DNA of 64,000 nt from Pomphorhynchus laevis. Taxonomy: Eukaryota; Acanthocephala; Palaeacanthocephala; Echinorhynchida; Pomphorhynchidae. The position numbers were made by a program, and so were the translations under genes. This document shows, in pieces, positions 31,830 to 42,900 of the stretch. The stretch lies in contig WNNJ02001659.1 in assembly GCA_012934845.2 (NCBI GenBank), forward strand, positions 35,775 through 99,774, in the 5' to 3' direction. Under the pieces are notes generated by a model. It worked only from the letters and a program-made list of their open reading frames with translations, searched no databases and was not told the origin of the DNA. Position 1 is the first letter of the stretch. Each line of letters opens with the position of its first letter.

Positions 31830-33484
31830 ATATATAATATTATAATATATTATAATATATTATAATATATTATAACGTATATTTTTAAAGAACACGCCGA
31901 AATGAATCAAATTACGACAATGTCAAGTTTACCCAGAAAATTGTAATGTATGAAAAATACCAGTTCAAAGTAAATCCAAACTCTACTAACTAAATTGATG
32001 GATTCATACAATCTCACAATAAAAAATGAAATAATGAAACAAATTACAAAACAGTCATCATCCCTTCACTAATTCCTAACGATACGCGAGATCATAAAGA
32101 GTTAAAAATATCGTAGTTGGATGGCGACAGTAAGGCTGAACCTAATAAGAAAAAGTAAACAACCTTAATACTTCTAAAAGTTCCACTACATTAGAGCTGA
32201 TGCACTTCGTATTTTGACAGGCAAGGGTGTTTACGATATTATCCTTCAAAAATAATTACGGACCAGTCAGGATCTTATCCTGTTTCTACTGCATCATATA
32301 TACTTCTGATATCCTCCGTCAAAAGCCTCTGGGCACTCATCCTCATCGCAATCTCCTTAAGAGCTTTAAATTTTACATCATGGATCATGGATTTATGTGC
32401 TCTTTTTTGTTGAACAAACGGTAAACAATCAGTTTGCATATCATTTATGTCACATTACAAGCACACAAAAATCACAACCTCAAGATTGAATGGATGATTA
32501 TGAATGATTTATATACAATTTAACCAATGAGCTGATCGTCGAATGATATAATCCAACAAAGGAGCCAACAAGCAACAACCAAATTCATCATTAACCGTCC
32601 ACACTCTAATTGTGCAAATACTAAATCCACACTCGAAATGTCACATTTCCAGATGAACTTCAGCAAAAAAACCAAGTTTAGCTATAATGGACTATCTCTC
32701 CAAAATATTTCTAACTTGGTCAAGCAAACCCTTCCAAATTAATATTGCAAATTTCGTCATAGACTTTTGCTTTGCCATAATAAGGTGTATATAATTCGTC
32801 TCAGCCCGCTGAGCAAGGACGAAAATCCTTGGTTAGACTAGTCACTTAGATATGTGCAGAACTTTGAAGGATTCATTAAAAGGCTTAAAGTGATGGCGTT
32901 TATAATTTTTCATCGAAAAAATCATATATATCGGGCATATTTCAACGTATTTAAAACCAATATTCTGTTCTTTATAATTTTTGGTTCACATTTGAATTAA
33001 ATCCTTACAATTCATCCGGGCTCAAGTCATAAGGACGGCAAACTTAAAAAATATCAAAACTAATAAAAATTGCATAAAGATGTTAGAATAAGCTTTGATG
33101 TCAAATATTGATCACAAGAAAAGTAGAATTATATGATAAAATGACATGAAAATGTCAGACGCTAGTCAGAAGATCAAAGTTACGTGTAATATGGATAGCC
33201 ACTCAAACTTTTATAAATAAAAATTGCTGAATTTGCTACAGACAATTGAAAAAAACAGATTCAATTTCTAGACGTGCGAAGCGATCAATTATATTTAATT
33301 CGAATATTTAAAATTTTTTAGCTAGAATTTTTTTCAATTAAAAAACTAATTTCATTTTTCAATTTTATTATTATTTTACAAAAAAATATATCTACTTTTT
33401 GGAATGACTTATTTGTCATTTTTATAGCTAAAATTATAATTCTTCTGATTAAGAATTATAATACTTGTCATTTAATTAAGGATT
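31536..33484. other. AT-rich intergenic region with (TA)n and a dispersed repeat
   Basis: A (TA)n tract lies at about 31783-31830 with imperfect TATAATATAT extension to 31870. The 70-bp GC-richer repeat lies at 31683-31752 (minus). A 12-bp hairpin lies at 33433-33444 and 33451-33462. A 65-codon ATG-less frame at 32227-32424 shows no known feature. No gene is claimed. Confidence 0.5.
31683..31752 (-). repeat. Dispersed 70-bp repeat, second copy
   Basis: The reverse complement matches 17087-17157 along its length, including the exact block AACATAGCAGCGGGGCCAAA. This copy lacks the hairpin extension found at the other locus. Confidence 0.7.
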
Positions 33485-33850
33485 GATTTCTTCCTGGCCA
33501 AAATGTTCAATCTTTCCTGGCATCTCACAATTAGCAATCCTGTCCCGTTTCGTTTGATTCTCCTTACCCATCGTGTACTGCATGGCAATTCCCCTTCATA
33601 CTTCAATCATCTTCTATATCTCGATGAATCTCGTCTTGCTTCTTTATCTTTCTTTATTTTATTTATCCTTATCTCTTTCCCTTCTTCTCTAAACTCTAAA
33701 CTATTCGACAAATTACTGACTCCGTTCTTTTCCTGTTGCTGCTCCTCTTGCTTGAAATTCGTTCCCTTCGTACATTCGTTATACTTCATTATTCATACTA
33801 TTCAAAATTTATCTGGGGGATTATTTTTATCAGTTTGATCATTTTCCTTA
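33485..33850 (+). mobile_element. CR1-type LINE C-terminal remnant
   Basis: The frame at 33503-33838 contains PFRLILLTHRVLHGNSPSYF and NHLLYLDESR, which match the post-RT region of CR1/L2-like LINEs (the position of RLLIVAFRLVTFHTPSF in family B). It then drifts out of frame. No stem-loop tail is visible. Confidence 0.5.
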
Positions 33851-33934
33851 TTCTTCGTGGGAATAAAGGACGTTTATTATAGGACGTTTAAAATCAAGAA
33901 AAAATAGATTTTAGATTATTACTCACAAATTTTA

Positions 33935-33950
33935 GACTATTGCAATAGTC
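33935..33950. repeat. 16-bp perfect palindrome
   Basis: GACTATTGCAATAGTC is perfectly self-complementary and lies in AT-rich spacer. Confidence 0.7.
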
Positions 33951-34019
33951 ATTTTCAAGTTTTATGTCTTTAACTTTATATAAATATAAATTACATAAAT
34001 TTTACTTAATTATAAGATT

Positions 34020-35790
34020 TTAATTATAGGGGACGCATGTTGATTGGTCTAACTACCCACCTATGCCATGTTGCTACTCTCACTCGTTGTCTGATCGACT
34101 GTATAAATGAATGTTGCCACTTTAAACTTGTAGACGAACCAACACGATTCTGTGGAACTCAATCTTCACTGCTTGATGTATGTCTAGCCTCTTCGAATAA
34201 TCTGGCTACGGATTTCATACAGGACTGAACTATCGGTAAAAGTGATCACAGTTATTTCGGGTTGCCTATTTACTGATATCTATTCCACCGTAGTAGTTGA
34301 ACCCACACTTAATATATTCAAAACATATTTTGTTCTAGCAAACCATTTCTTGCAGCAGGTCATATGGTATTCTCCGTCTTCCTTCACTCTGGAACAACTA
34401 TGGTGTATCTTCAGCGATATCATCCTGTCAGTTAATCGACGATCTATTACACTGCGCGTAGTTCGTTCCTCCCCAGTGAGTAAAAGATTGCTCAACTCTG
34501 AAGTGCGGTCCCCCGTAAATGAGAGGAACGAAGATATGGCCAACATTCCGCAATGGAAATATCACTTTTGATGATTTCAAAGTACTCCGGAATCGTGTAT
34601 GCTCTATTATCAATAGTAAACGGAGATTATGTAAAATGAGTACTATTTAATTCATTCGCATTGACACTTGTCGCTTCTATTCATAGTTAGACGTTTAATT
34701 TCGTGTTCTTTACCAGCTGACTGTGTTAACCGATTACAACGATCAGACAACGACCGATCAAAAATTTTTTCCAGGCATATTTGCTACAGACTTCCATGAT
34801 GTGTTCCCCGAAACACCAGCACCACTAGTTAGTTTCATGCTTACTAAGACATCATAAAATTGTCAGCCCTGACTTTGTAAAAAGTGTTCTCCAGGACCTA
34901 AAATCTACTAACTCGGCGGGACCAGATGGAATACGGTCTATTTTTCTAAAGAACGTATCAACAATGATCTGGGGACCTCTTACAAGTACCTTCAATAAAT
35001 GTTTGAAATCTGGCATCATCCCAAACGATTGGCGAGATGCAATTGTAGTCCCAATCTATAATAAGGGCGACGTATCTAAAGTAGAAAATTACCTCACGAT
35101 TAGCTTAACGTATCTGTAGCAAGATCATGGATCGTATCATTCTCTCTAGTATAGAACGTCATATCATAAGCGCAAATATCCTGATCACTGCACAACACAA
35201 CTTTCGAGCAGATCACTCAACCACAACCAATCTCCTGTTGGCTCATGAAATATGGTTTTCTTTGAAATCTAAGGGTGTAGATATCGACATCATTTTTGTC
35301 GACTTCTCCAAAGCATTCGACACCTAACGATAAACTTATTCGAACTCTTCGGCACTACTCCTTCATTCCTTGGTTAATAGACTGGATTGTAATTACCTTC
35401 ATAATAGAAGATTCTATGTTCGCCATGATGGACGTCTCTCCTCAGCTATTTTGATGACCTGTGGTTTTCCATAAGGATCTGTTCTCTCATCCCTCTTGTT
35501 CAAGTTGTATGTAAATGAGCTTCCTAATGTGATCAATTCGCCATCTATGATGTACGCTTACGACTTAAAAATATGCAATCAAATTACATCGTTATTGGAT
35601 GCTGACTGTTCAGTCTGATCTAAATATAATCCACTCGTAGGCACATACTCATATGCTTAGATTGAACGTAGCTAAGTCTGCTCATATGAATATTGGCCGA
35701 CGTTTCACAGATACACAATACAATATTGGAGGAGTGATGATTCAGAAAGTCGAAAAGTTCACTGACTTGGGACTGACTTTAAATTAAATA
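34020..35790 (+). mobile_element. LINE family C remnant, endonuclease end to RT
   Basis: The plus strand shows the endonuclease end (FKLVDEPTRFCGTQSSLLDV, then SDHSYFG in another frame), a linker, NSAGPDGI, NDWRDAIVVPIYNKGD, and the RT start at 35127 with HNFRADHSTTTNLLLAHEIW and DIIFVDFSKAFDT (box A). A YAYDLK-like segment stands where YADD belongs near 35560. Many stops and frameshifts break it. It ends where a 16-bp tandem repeat begins at 35795. Confidence 0.7.
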
Positions 35791-35794
35791 CAAT

Positions 35795-35898
35795 CAATCC
35801 AGTTCCAGATCAATCCAGTTCCAGATCAATCCAGTTCCAGATCAATCCAGTTCCAGATCAATCCAGTTCCAGATCAATCCAGTTCTAGATCAATCCAG
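35795..35898. repeat. 16-bp tandem repeat, 6.5 copies
   Basis: The unit CAATCCAGTTCCAGAT is repeated with one base change in the sixth copy. It lies between the family C remnant and the 5' region of LINE A4. Confidence 0.9.
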
Positions 35899-35924
35899 CA
35901 AATTTAACAGTTTTAACGCACAAA

Positions 35925-36137
35925 GACAACCATCGACGCACTACGACAACCATCTACGACAACCATCGACGACAACCATCGACGACAACAATCGACGACA
36001 ACCATCAACGACAACCATCGACGACAACCATCGACGACAACCATCGACGACAACCATCGACGACAACAATCGACGACAACAATCGACGACAACCATCGAC
36101 GACAACAATCGACGGCAACAATCGACGGCAACCATCG
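35925..36137. repeat. 13-bp tandem repeat directly before LINE A4 ORF1
   Basis: The unit CCATCGACGACAA recurs about 16 times with small changes and ends 3 bases before the ORF1 ATG. It is likely the variable 5' UTR of the LINE, comparable in position to promoter monomers of some other LINEs. The long minus-strand frames across it are artefacts of the repeat. Confidence 0.85.
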
Positions 36138-36140
36138 TTT

Positions 36141-36899
36141 ATGGGTGGACGTAAGAAAACAACTAAGACCGACACCAACTATGGACAACTGCAAGTACAG
36201 AGCTCGATACAAGACTGCAGCGTCCGGACAACAATCATCTGCTACAAGAATAAGGCTAAAGAAGACTTCGTATGTGGTTTTTGTGCCAACAAACTAATAT
36301 GCAACCTTTCCAATAAGCACATATCAACATCCAACACGTCAACTCAAACTACCCCCGTCGTTTCTAATGTCCTTTCTCCACCCACCGACCCTGCCACCAT
36401 ATACACTTCCCATTCCATGTCATATTCACTCCCCGACACCCCACGTCCCGTCCTTCCTGTCTCGTTTCTCAATAACTTGCATCCATCAATCAAAATCACC
36501 TCCACCAACCTCCACTATCCTTCCACTCATAACCTTTCCTCACATCGCTTGCCACCCTCTTTATTATCATTATCCTCTATGTCTCCCGTCGTCAAACCAA
36601 ATCCCTCCAAATCATCAACTGCCAGCTCTTCTATCGTGATCTCACCTACTCACGTCAGTCGTCCTCCTTTACGGAAGCGTTTTGCTTCTCGCGATCGTTG
36701 CGTAATTGTTACTAATATTACGCCTTCTAACTCCTTATCTCCACAAGCACGTCTGGACCACGATGTTTCCGCCTTCAGATCCATCCTCTCGTCTATTGTA
36801 CCTGCGGATAAACCATCCTTTTTTAAGGACATTTCACCTGTCGTATTCATCCGTTTAAACAAATCTTCTCAATCTAATCCTTCCCAGCCCCTCTCCTAA
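36141..36899 (+). pseudogene. ORF1 of LINE A4
   Basis: It has an ATG at 36141. The N-terminus starts MGGRKK and has a reduced cysteine pattern ending FVCGFCANK, then a long Pro/Ser/Thr-rich linker, SFLNNLHPSIKITSTNLHYP and a conserved C-terminal part. A frameshift ends it early at SNPSQPLS. The missing end, which is present in the other frame, has a FPDRAPSEIAQ segment resembling the end of CR1/L2-type ORF1 RNA-binding proteins. Confidence 0.65.
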
Positions 36900-37128
36900 A
36901 AACTGTTTTCAAGCATCGCTCTCAAGCGTCTTCTGTCCTCTCTCAACGATTCAAACTCATGTCATCTTTAACCACTCGAATTTTCCCCGATCGTGCCCCT
37001 TCCGAAATCGCTCAAATCTCTTCAGCCCGCATCGAAAAACGCCGTCGCGAGGAAAACGGCGAAACATCACTCGCCATCCGAAACATAGACGGAAATTTTC
37101 AAGTTGTCCACACCCGTCCAAAAATTCG

Positions 37129-38562
37129 ATGGCGCTCCATCTCTCCTATGTGTCTTCTCCACTAGTCTCTTTCGCCACAGCACACGGTTTCCGCCTCGGT
37201 CTCCTCAACACTAGATCTATTCTCAATAAATCCGATCTTATCCTCAACCTATTCACCAAGCAATCCATCGATCTCTTCTGCCTCACCGAATCCTGGAACT
37301 GAGATTCTGACGACCTTTCCATTCGCCGTCTGCACTCTGCCGGTTGCTCCATAGTCGAATCCGCCAGCCCCCTCAGCTCATGCACTTCTAAATCCTCTAA
37401 TCATGGCGGCATCATCGCATTCGCGCGTCACCCAGCATCTCTTCGCAAAATCAATCCCCCTTTCAGTCCTAGCTCTTTTGAATTGCTCACTTGTCGTTAT
37501 TCTAACCCGATCACTCTAGATCTCGCCATTGTATACCGTCCTGGTTCATCAGCTCCTACTGCCTTATTTTTTACCGAACTCGCTGACCTCCTTTCTCATT
37601 GTTCTTTGTCCTCAATCCCTTCACTCGTTCTAGGCGACTTCAATATCCGCCTAGACCGCCCCTCTTCCACAGATTCCATCCGCTTCATCAACATTCTATC
37701 CAACTACAATTACAAACTAATCTCCACTGCCCCCACACATATACTTGGCGGGGCACTCGACATCATCGCTGTCCCCGATCATTTTGCTGCCCACACCTCA
37801 CTGTCCATCTCTGATCCTGGTCTATCCGATCACTTTCTTATCACCCTTGTTCTCACTCGCAACCACAACCCTCCTCACACACCTACAATCCTACGTCGCC
37901 CTTGGAGAAATCTTGACCTCTCCCTTCTCCGCTCTGCCTTACTCAAATCGTCTCTATCATTACCCACAATAACATATTCATCTCCTCACGATCTCGCCTT
38001 TCTTTTCGACTCTGAACTCACATCCACTCTCGATATTCTCTTGCCCTTCAAGTCTCACCCACACCGTCGCTTGCACCGTGCCCCATGGTTTGACATCCAA
38101 TGCCTACTATCAAAGCGTCGACTCCGCCATGCTTTTCGAGTCTATCACCGCTCTCTGAGACGCGATTTCCGCTCGATCACTCCGTCTTTCAGTGATTCCT
38201 ATCTTGCTCTTCGCCTGTCTCATCTCCACCTACTACGTACCAAATGCAACTCCTTCTGGCAGCATAAAATCATCACTTCATTCAACTCTAAGACTCTCTG
38301 GCATATTTTTAAATCAATCCTGCTCGTTCCTCTACGCCTTGCAACATCAATGCTAATGATTATTCGTCATTTCTCCAGACTAAAGTATCCACGCTGCTCT
38401 CTCACACCCCGGTCTCCATCCTATCCCATTCTGCCCAGTCTACTCTCATCCTTCCGGAACTCTTTCATCTTCTCCCTGTATCACCTACAGAAGTATCATC
38501 TGTCCTCATGTCCTTGCCCAACAAAACCTCACCTGCCGATCTCGTGCCTACCCACATATTAA
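37129..38562 (+). pseudogene. ORF2 N-terminal part of LINE A4 (endonuclease and linker)
   Basis: It has an ATG at 37129 (MALHLSYVSS). The endonuclease landmarks are LGLLNTRSILNK, IDLFCLTESW (catalytic E), DLAIVYRPGS, LVLGDFNIRLD (catalytic D/N), ALDIIAV and GLSDHFLI (catalytic DH). A linker with WFDIQCLLSKRRLRHAFRVY follows. One TGA (37300-37302) lies after ESWN, and a single-base loss near 38319 shifts the rest, so the RT continues in another frame from 38508. Confidence 0.8.
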
Positions 38563-39290
38563 AATCTATATGTTCATCGATATCCCCATTTCTCACAACC
38601 TTGTTTAACTCGTCCATCCGCAGTCGTATCTTCCCTTCACAATGGAAATCCGCAATCGTTCGTCCCCTCCTTAAGAAACAATCGCTCGACCCCTTCCTTC
38701 CTTCCAGCTATCGCCCCATTTCACTATTCCCTACTCTTTCTAAGCTCTTAGAATGTATCATCTTAATACAAATCAACGCTTATCTCTCCTCATTCAATCT
38801 GTACCCTCCTTTCCAATCCGCTTTCCGCTCTAATCACTCGACAGAAATCGCATGCATAAAAGTGTACAACGACTTACTCATTTCTCGAGACAAGGCTCTA
38901 TATAGTGTTCTCATCTCCCTCGACCTCTCCTCCGCATTCGACATTGTCGACCACTCCGTCCTCCTTTCTCGCCTTCGTTATGACTACACCTTTTCTTCCT
39001 CCTCCGTTGCATGGTTCGCCTCATATCTATCCGACCGTTCCTTTCGCGTCTGTTCTAATTCATCATCCTCCCCTCCCATCCCTATTTTTTGCGGGGTTCC
39101 ACAAGGTTCAGTCCTAGGTCCCCTGCTTTTCTCTCTTTTGCTTGGCGATCTCTCTCCATTTATCAAACCTTACTCCTTTAACGTCATGCAATACGCCGAT
39201 GACATTCTAATCTATGCTCATGCACCCGCTTGCCTCATCGATCATCCGTATAGTCCACAATCTCACTTTCTTAGGCTTCCATTTCGATGA
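38508..39290 (+). pseudogene. RT part of LINE A4
   Basis: This frame carries LPNKTSPADLVPTHILKS, SYRPISLFPTLSKLLE, DLSSAFDIVDHS, GVPQGSVLGPLLFS and MQYADDILIYAHAP, that is, the full palm. A deletion of about 145 bp directly after it removes the thumb start and shifts the frame. The C-terminal part resumes at 39214-39870 and ends HLLRSHLLDT. The deletion joins GC to GC, so it used short microhomology. Confidence 0.8.
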
Positions 39291-39945
39291 TCATCTTTCC
39301 CTTAAACCCTTCGTCCGTGACAAGGTCCGCTCGTCTAACTTAATTCTTCGTGACATCCGCCGTATCCGCCCCCTTATCGACTTCCGTTCTTGTATGTCTC
39401 TTCTTTCATCGCTTTTTTTCCCTAAAATCGATTACTGCCTCAGCCTTTTCGCCAATTCTCCAAAATCCATCATCCTACCCCTACAACGAATAATCAACAC
39501 CGCCGTTCGAGTGCTCTTTCGTCTCCGTCGCTTCGACCACACATCCACATATTTTGCCCAACTCTCCTGGCCCAACATCCACATCCGCATCAAACTCCGC
39601 CTTCTTCTCGTTACTTTTCGTCTCATCGCTGTCGGCTCCCCATCGTTCATCAACTTTCCTTTCTTAGACGATACTCGCCCCACCTCGCTATCGCTTCGTT
39701 CCTGTCATACCCTCTTACTCCACGTTCCTAATTACTCCAACAACTACGGTCTCCGATCCTTCCTCGTCGCCGCCTCACTCGCCTGGAATCAACTCCCTCT
39801 CGACGTCCGCCGCGCTCCCTCCTTTATCACATTCAAACACCTCCTCCGTTCACACCTTCTCGACACCTGATTCACAGTTTTGTTTTGTTGTGGTCATGTA
39901 AGCGTGCGCTGGCACGCATTTGCCACGTTAAAATAAATCCTTTTT

Positions 39946-41994
39946 TAAGATAGATTACAACACTTCAGTTTCATATCGCGGTCTTCAAGTAGATCACTAC
40001 AAGCTTTTTGACAAAAGAGTTTAGTATAGTGATTATAACGGAAGGCAGATTGGAACTATGGGTTTAAATTTGAGGAAACAAGGTATATATTGACTTGATA
40101 TAACACAAAGAGAGCAACGAATATCATTGAATTCTAACATATGATCTTATGAAGATTGCTATTTTATTGCAATAAATTTTTTTATTTGTTTCCTGTATAT
40201 TTAGAAGCTTTCTTCACTAAGCACAAAATCATCCAAAAATGCAAATTTTAGAATTACATACCTAAAAAATCGAAGAGTCGAATATTCGAACCAAATAATT
40301 GATCAAGTACCTTGACGTATTCGACCAATATGAGATTATTTTAGTACATTAAATGATTTATGAGGCATATGTAGAATACACACACGACAAAGGAATAAAA
40401 AATTTAGAAATACTGAGCCTTTTCGGTCAAATCCCTGTATATATAATATAAATCCTGATCTGTATTTTAAATTTTAAATATCCAGGAACAATCAGATGTT
40501 AATTTCTAAAAATGCTAGTAGTTACTAGCGAAATATCAAAATAATTTTTGCTATCTTCGACTATACTTGATTGTTCCTGGATATTTAAAAAATTAAAATA
40601 TATTTTATTATATTTAACTTCAGATAAATATCAGGCATTTTCGAAAAACTATGCTATTAATAGAAAATATGTTATATTTTCATTGTGTAGGTAAATCTTA
40701 CAAATGTCTAAAAACAATTAAGTGACAAGCGGATATATCGATACATATGAGTTGAATTATAGAAAATGTTCAGAATATATAGTTCAGGAAAATACAGATA
40801 TCTGGAAAAATACATCAAAAACGTAAAATACGAAAAATATCCGATACAAAAGACAAAAGGACAACTATTAAAATTGAAACATCAATTTCTAAATTGTTAA
40901 TATGATGTTTATTGAAATAATTTTAAAATCTATCAAAAAATATATTTTGTAAGTACAATGTATTTTCAGTAGTCACTAACAACCAAAGTATAAATTTAAA
41001 ATATAAATTTAAATGACTGCAAATATTACTTTAAATGTTATAACTGATAAGATAATTAATAATTAATTTAACTTAAAATTTAAATATTTTTAAATATTTA
41101 TTATTAATTTACAAGATAAAGCCCTAATATAAATATTTAAAATATTAATTACTTACATTTTCTATAAAATATATTTGAGTTATAAACATATTCTATTTAA
41201 AAAAGTATAAAATATATTTGAGTTATAAAATATATTAAACGAGTTATTTAAATTATATCAAGCAAAAAAATATATTATAAATATTTATATATTATAATTT
41301 ATATATTGTAAATATTAATATATTTATAATTAAAATATATTAAGAACAAAAAATGACCATTTGGGATAGCCTACTATAGTGCATTTTTTTAGGGGTCGTT
41401 ACTATATCATTTTAATAAGAAACATTAATCTAATAAAAACATTTTCTTCGAATTATATGCTTAAAACAAAATAATATGAAAAATAGACGTGACACTGACC
41501 TTGGAATGGTGGTAGTAATGGTGTAAAAGCAGATTTTGAAGAAGGAGTGAAGCCCTTCTGTAATGGGCAACCCTATCGTTGAACACGCCATCATTATCGT
41601 TGAGTGTGTAATATAACCTACAACAACGATCAAGTTTTTAATACGCGTATTTTGAATTATATTTTAAATTATTCAAATTATAAATCGGCTTTTTATTAAG
41701 GCAAATTAAAAGGTTTCAGGTGAGGTTTAATAAATGTATTTGGCTTAAAGGAAGCCAAACTACAACTTTTACTTCATGAAGTCTTATGAATTTCACTGTA
41801 GAAAATATGCTGATAATTCTAATACTCTATACCAATCTTTTTCTAAATATTAAAATGGAGTTTTGTAATTTTGTACATTAAAAATGTACTTTTAATTGAG
41901 TTATTGGTATTTTTATTGTGAATTTTTTATCGTGTATTTAATTCATTTGATTCGTATGATGTTGTATTTCAGATAGAAAAATACATAACTAGGT
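39946..41994. other. AT-rich spacer
   Basis: No gene was seen. A 19-bp perfect inverted repeat (40476-40494 and 40568-40586) with a 73-base loop follows a 20-base block (40453-40472) shared with 21901-21920. A LINE-like tail with CCTTTTCGGTCAAATCCCTG occurs at about 40415-40440 and matches the 3' end at 61000. Confidence 0.55.
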
Positions 41995-42016
41995 GAACAT
42001 AACAGGGTGAAACACA

Positions 42017-42062
42017 CAATAGGGTGAACAAGGATGCTCCAGCATCCTTGTTCACCCTATTG
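42017..42062. repeat. Perfect 22-bp inverted repeat with 2-base loop
   Basis: The arms 42017-42038 and 42041-42062 are perfectly complementary. The arm contains AGGGTGAACAAGGATGCT, and partial direct copies of GGTGAAC lie just before it. Confidence 0.95.
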
Positions 42063-42900
42063 AATATCAGGCAGTGAATAGTGGCCATTTCAAATGTAAG
42101 CTCTGTGCAACATATCAAATCAATGAACTCCGAGCACAAATTGATGATCTCGGAAATCAAATCACAAGGTTGATATCATCCTCTTCTTCAAAACCTCACT
42201 AACCGAATCATTTGGCATTGAATAAACTCTGCCTTTACTCAGAAGATACTTTATGTACACCTATCAATTGGTCGAGTGATTCGCATTTGGACAAAAGACA
42301 GTAAAAACTCCGCATGTGAGGTACAGTGACCGAAGAGGTTCACCAGAGCATCTCCAGCAATAGCCCCGTAGGCCAAGAATTGACCTTCTTATGTGATAAA
42401 GAATTCAGTGATGGGATTCACCCTTGCCGCTCTACGATATCCGTGAAAACCAAAACTCACCCTGCCTATTCTCTGGATACTCGTTTAGTCCAACACGAGA
42501 AACTGCGTGATCAATCTGAATCGATTGATTGTTCTACTGCCAGTTTCTCAAATAGCAGGCGTTTCATAGAACCAAACTCACAATCAACTACAAAAACATC
42601 TGGAAATCAAGTAATGGCGACAAGTCGTGAGTTGGTTGCACTTGCTGTTGATGATGGTCGCAAAGTGTCTGAAGATTTGATGGCAAACAGTTGCAGTGAT
42701 GGGGAGGAGGAAAGTTCATCGCATATTCGCAATTCTTTACAATTTTAGTTCAAGTCACATTATGACGGTAAACCAAAAAAGCGAATCAATCAGGTAAAGC
42801 GCGTAGCGCCTCGCGAAATAAATGCCTAATTCTTCAGAAAGTGCCTGAGGCTCCATCATCATACACCACACAGAGAAGAATAGACGCGAATTTAGACAAT
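42063..42900 (+). mobile_element. LINE family C ORF1 remnant
   Basis: The plus strand reads GHFKCKLCATYQINELRAQI with a following coiled-coil-like stretch (about 42080-42200), then a 141-codon Ser/Thr-rich frame (42326-42748, ATG start). After that comes a segment (42795-42890) that matches 52190-52280, which belongs to another family C copy. A CxxC followed by a coiled coil fits a LINE ORF1. The copy is cut at 42901, where LINE A5 begins. Confidence 0.5.

Larger units (their letters stand above)
35925..39945 (+). mobile_element. LINE family A copy A4, longest 5' end
   Basis: This copy has the tandem-repeat 5' UTR, ORF1 (36141), a second ORF1 part with IFPDRAPSEIAQISSARIEKRR (about 36959-37125), ORF2 with endonuclease and RT, and a stem-loop tail (39902-39917) with a T-run. 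It is close to intact in layout but carries an ORF1 frameshift (a C lost in the run near 36888), a TGA at 37300-37302, a 1-base deletion near 38319 and a deletion of about 145 bp after YADDILIYAHAP at about 39230. It shares the 38319 change with copy A1. Confidence 0.88.

Noticed and set aside
35925-36137. CRISPR-like array
   Set aside because: It is a plain 13-bp tandem repeat without unique spacers, in a eukaryotic LINE 5' region.
35913-36212. Repetitive minus-strand protein (VVVDCCRRWLSSM repeats)
   Set aside because: The 13-residue protein period is the 13-bp DNA repeat read in three frames; no start or other coding evidence exists.
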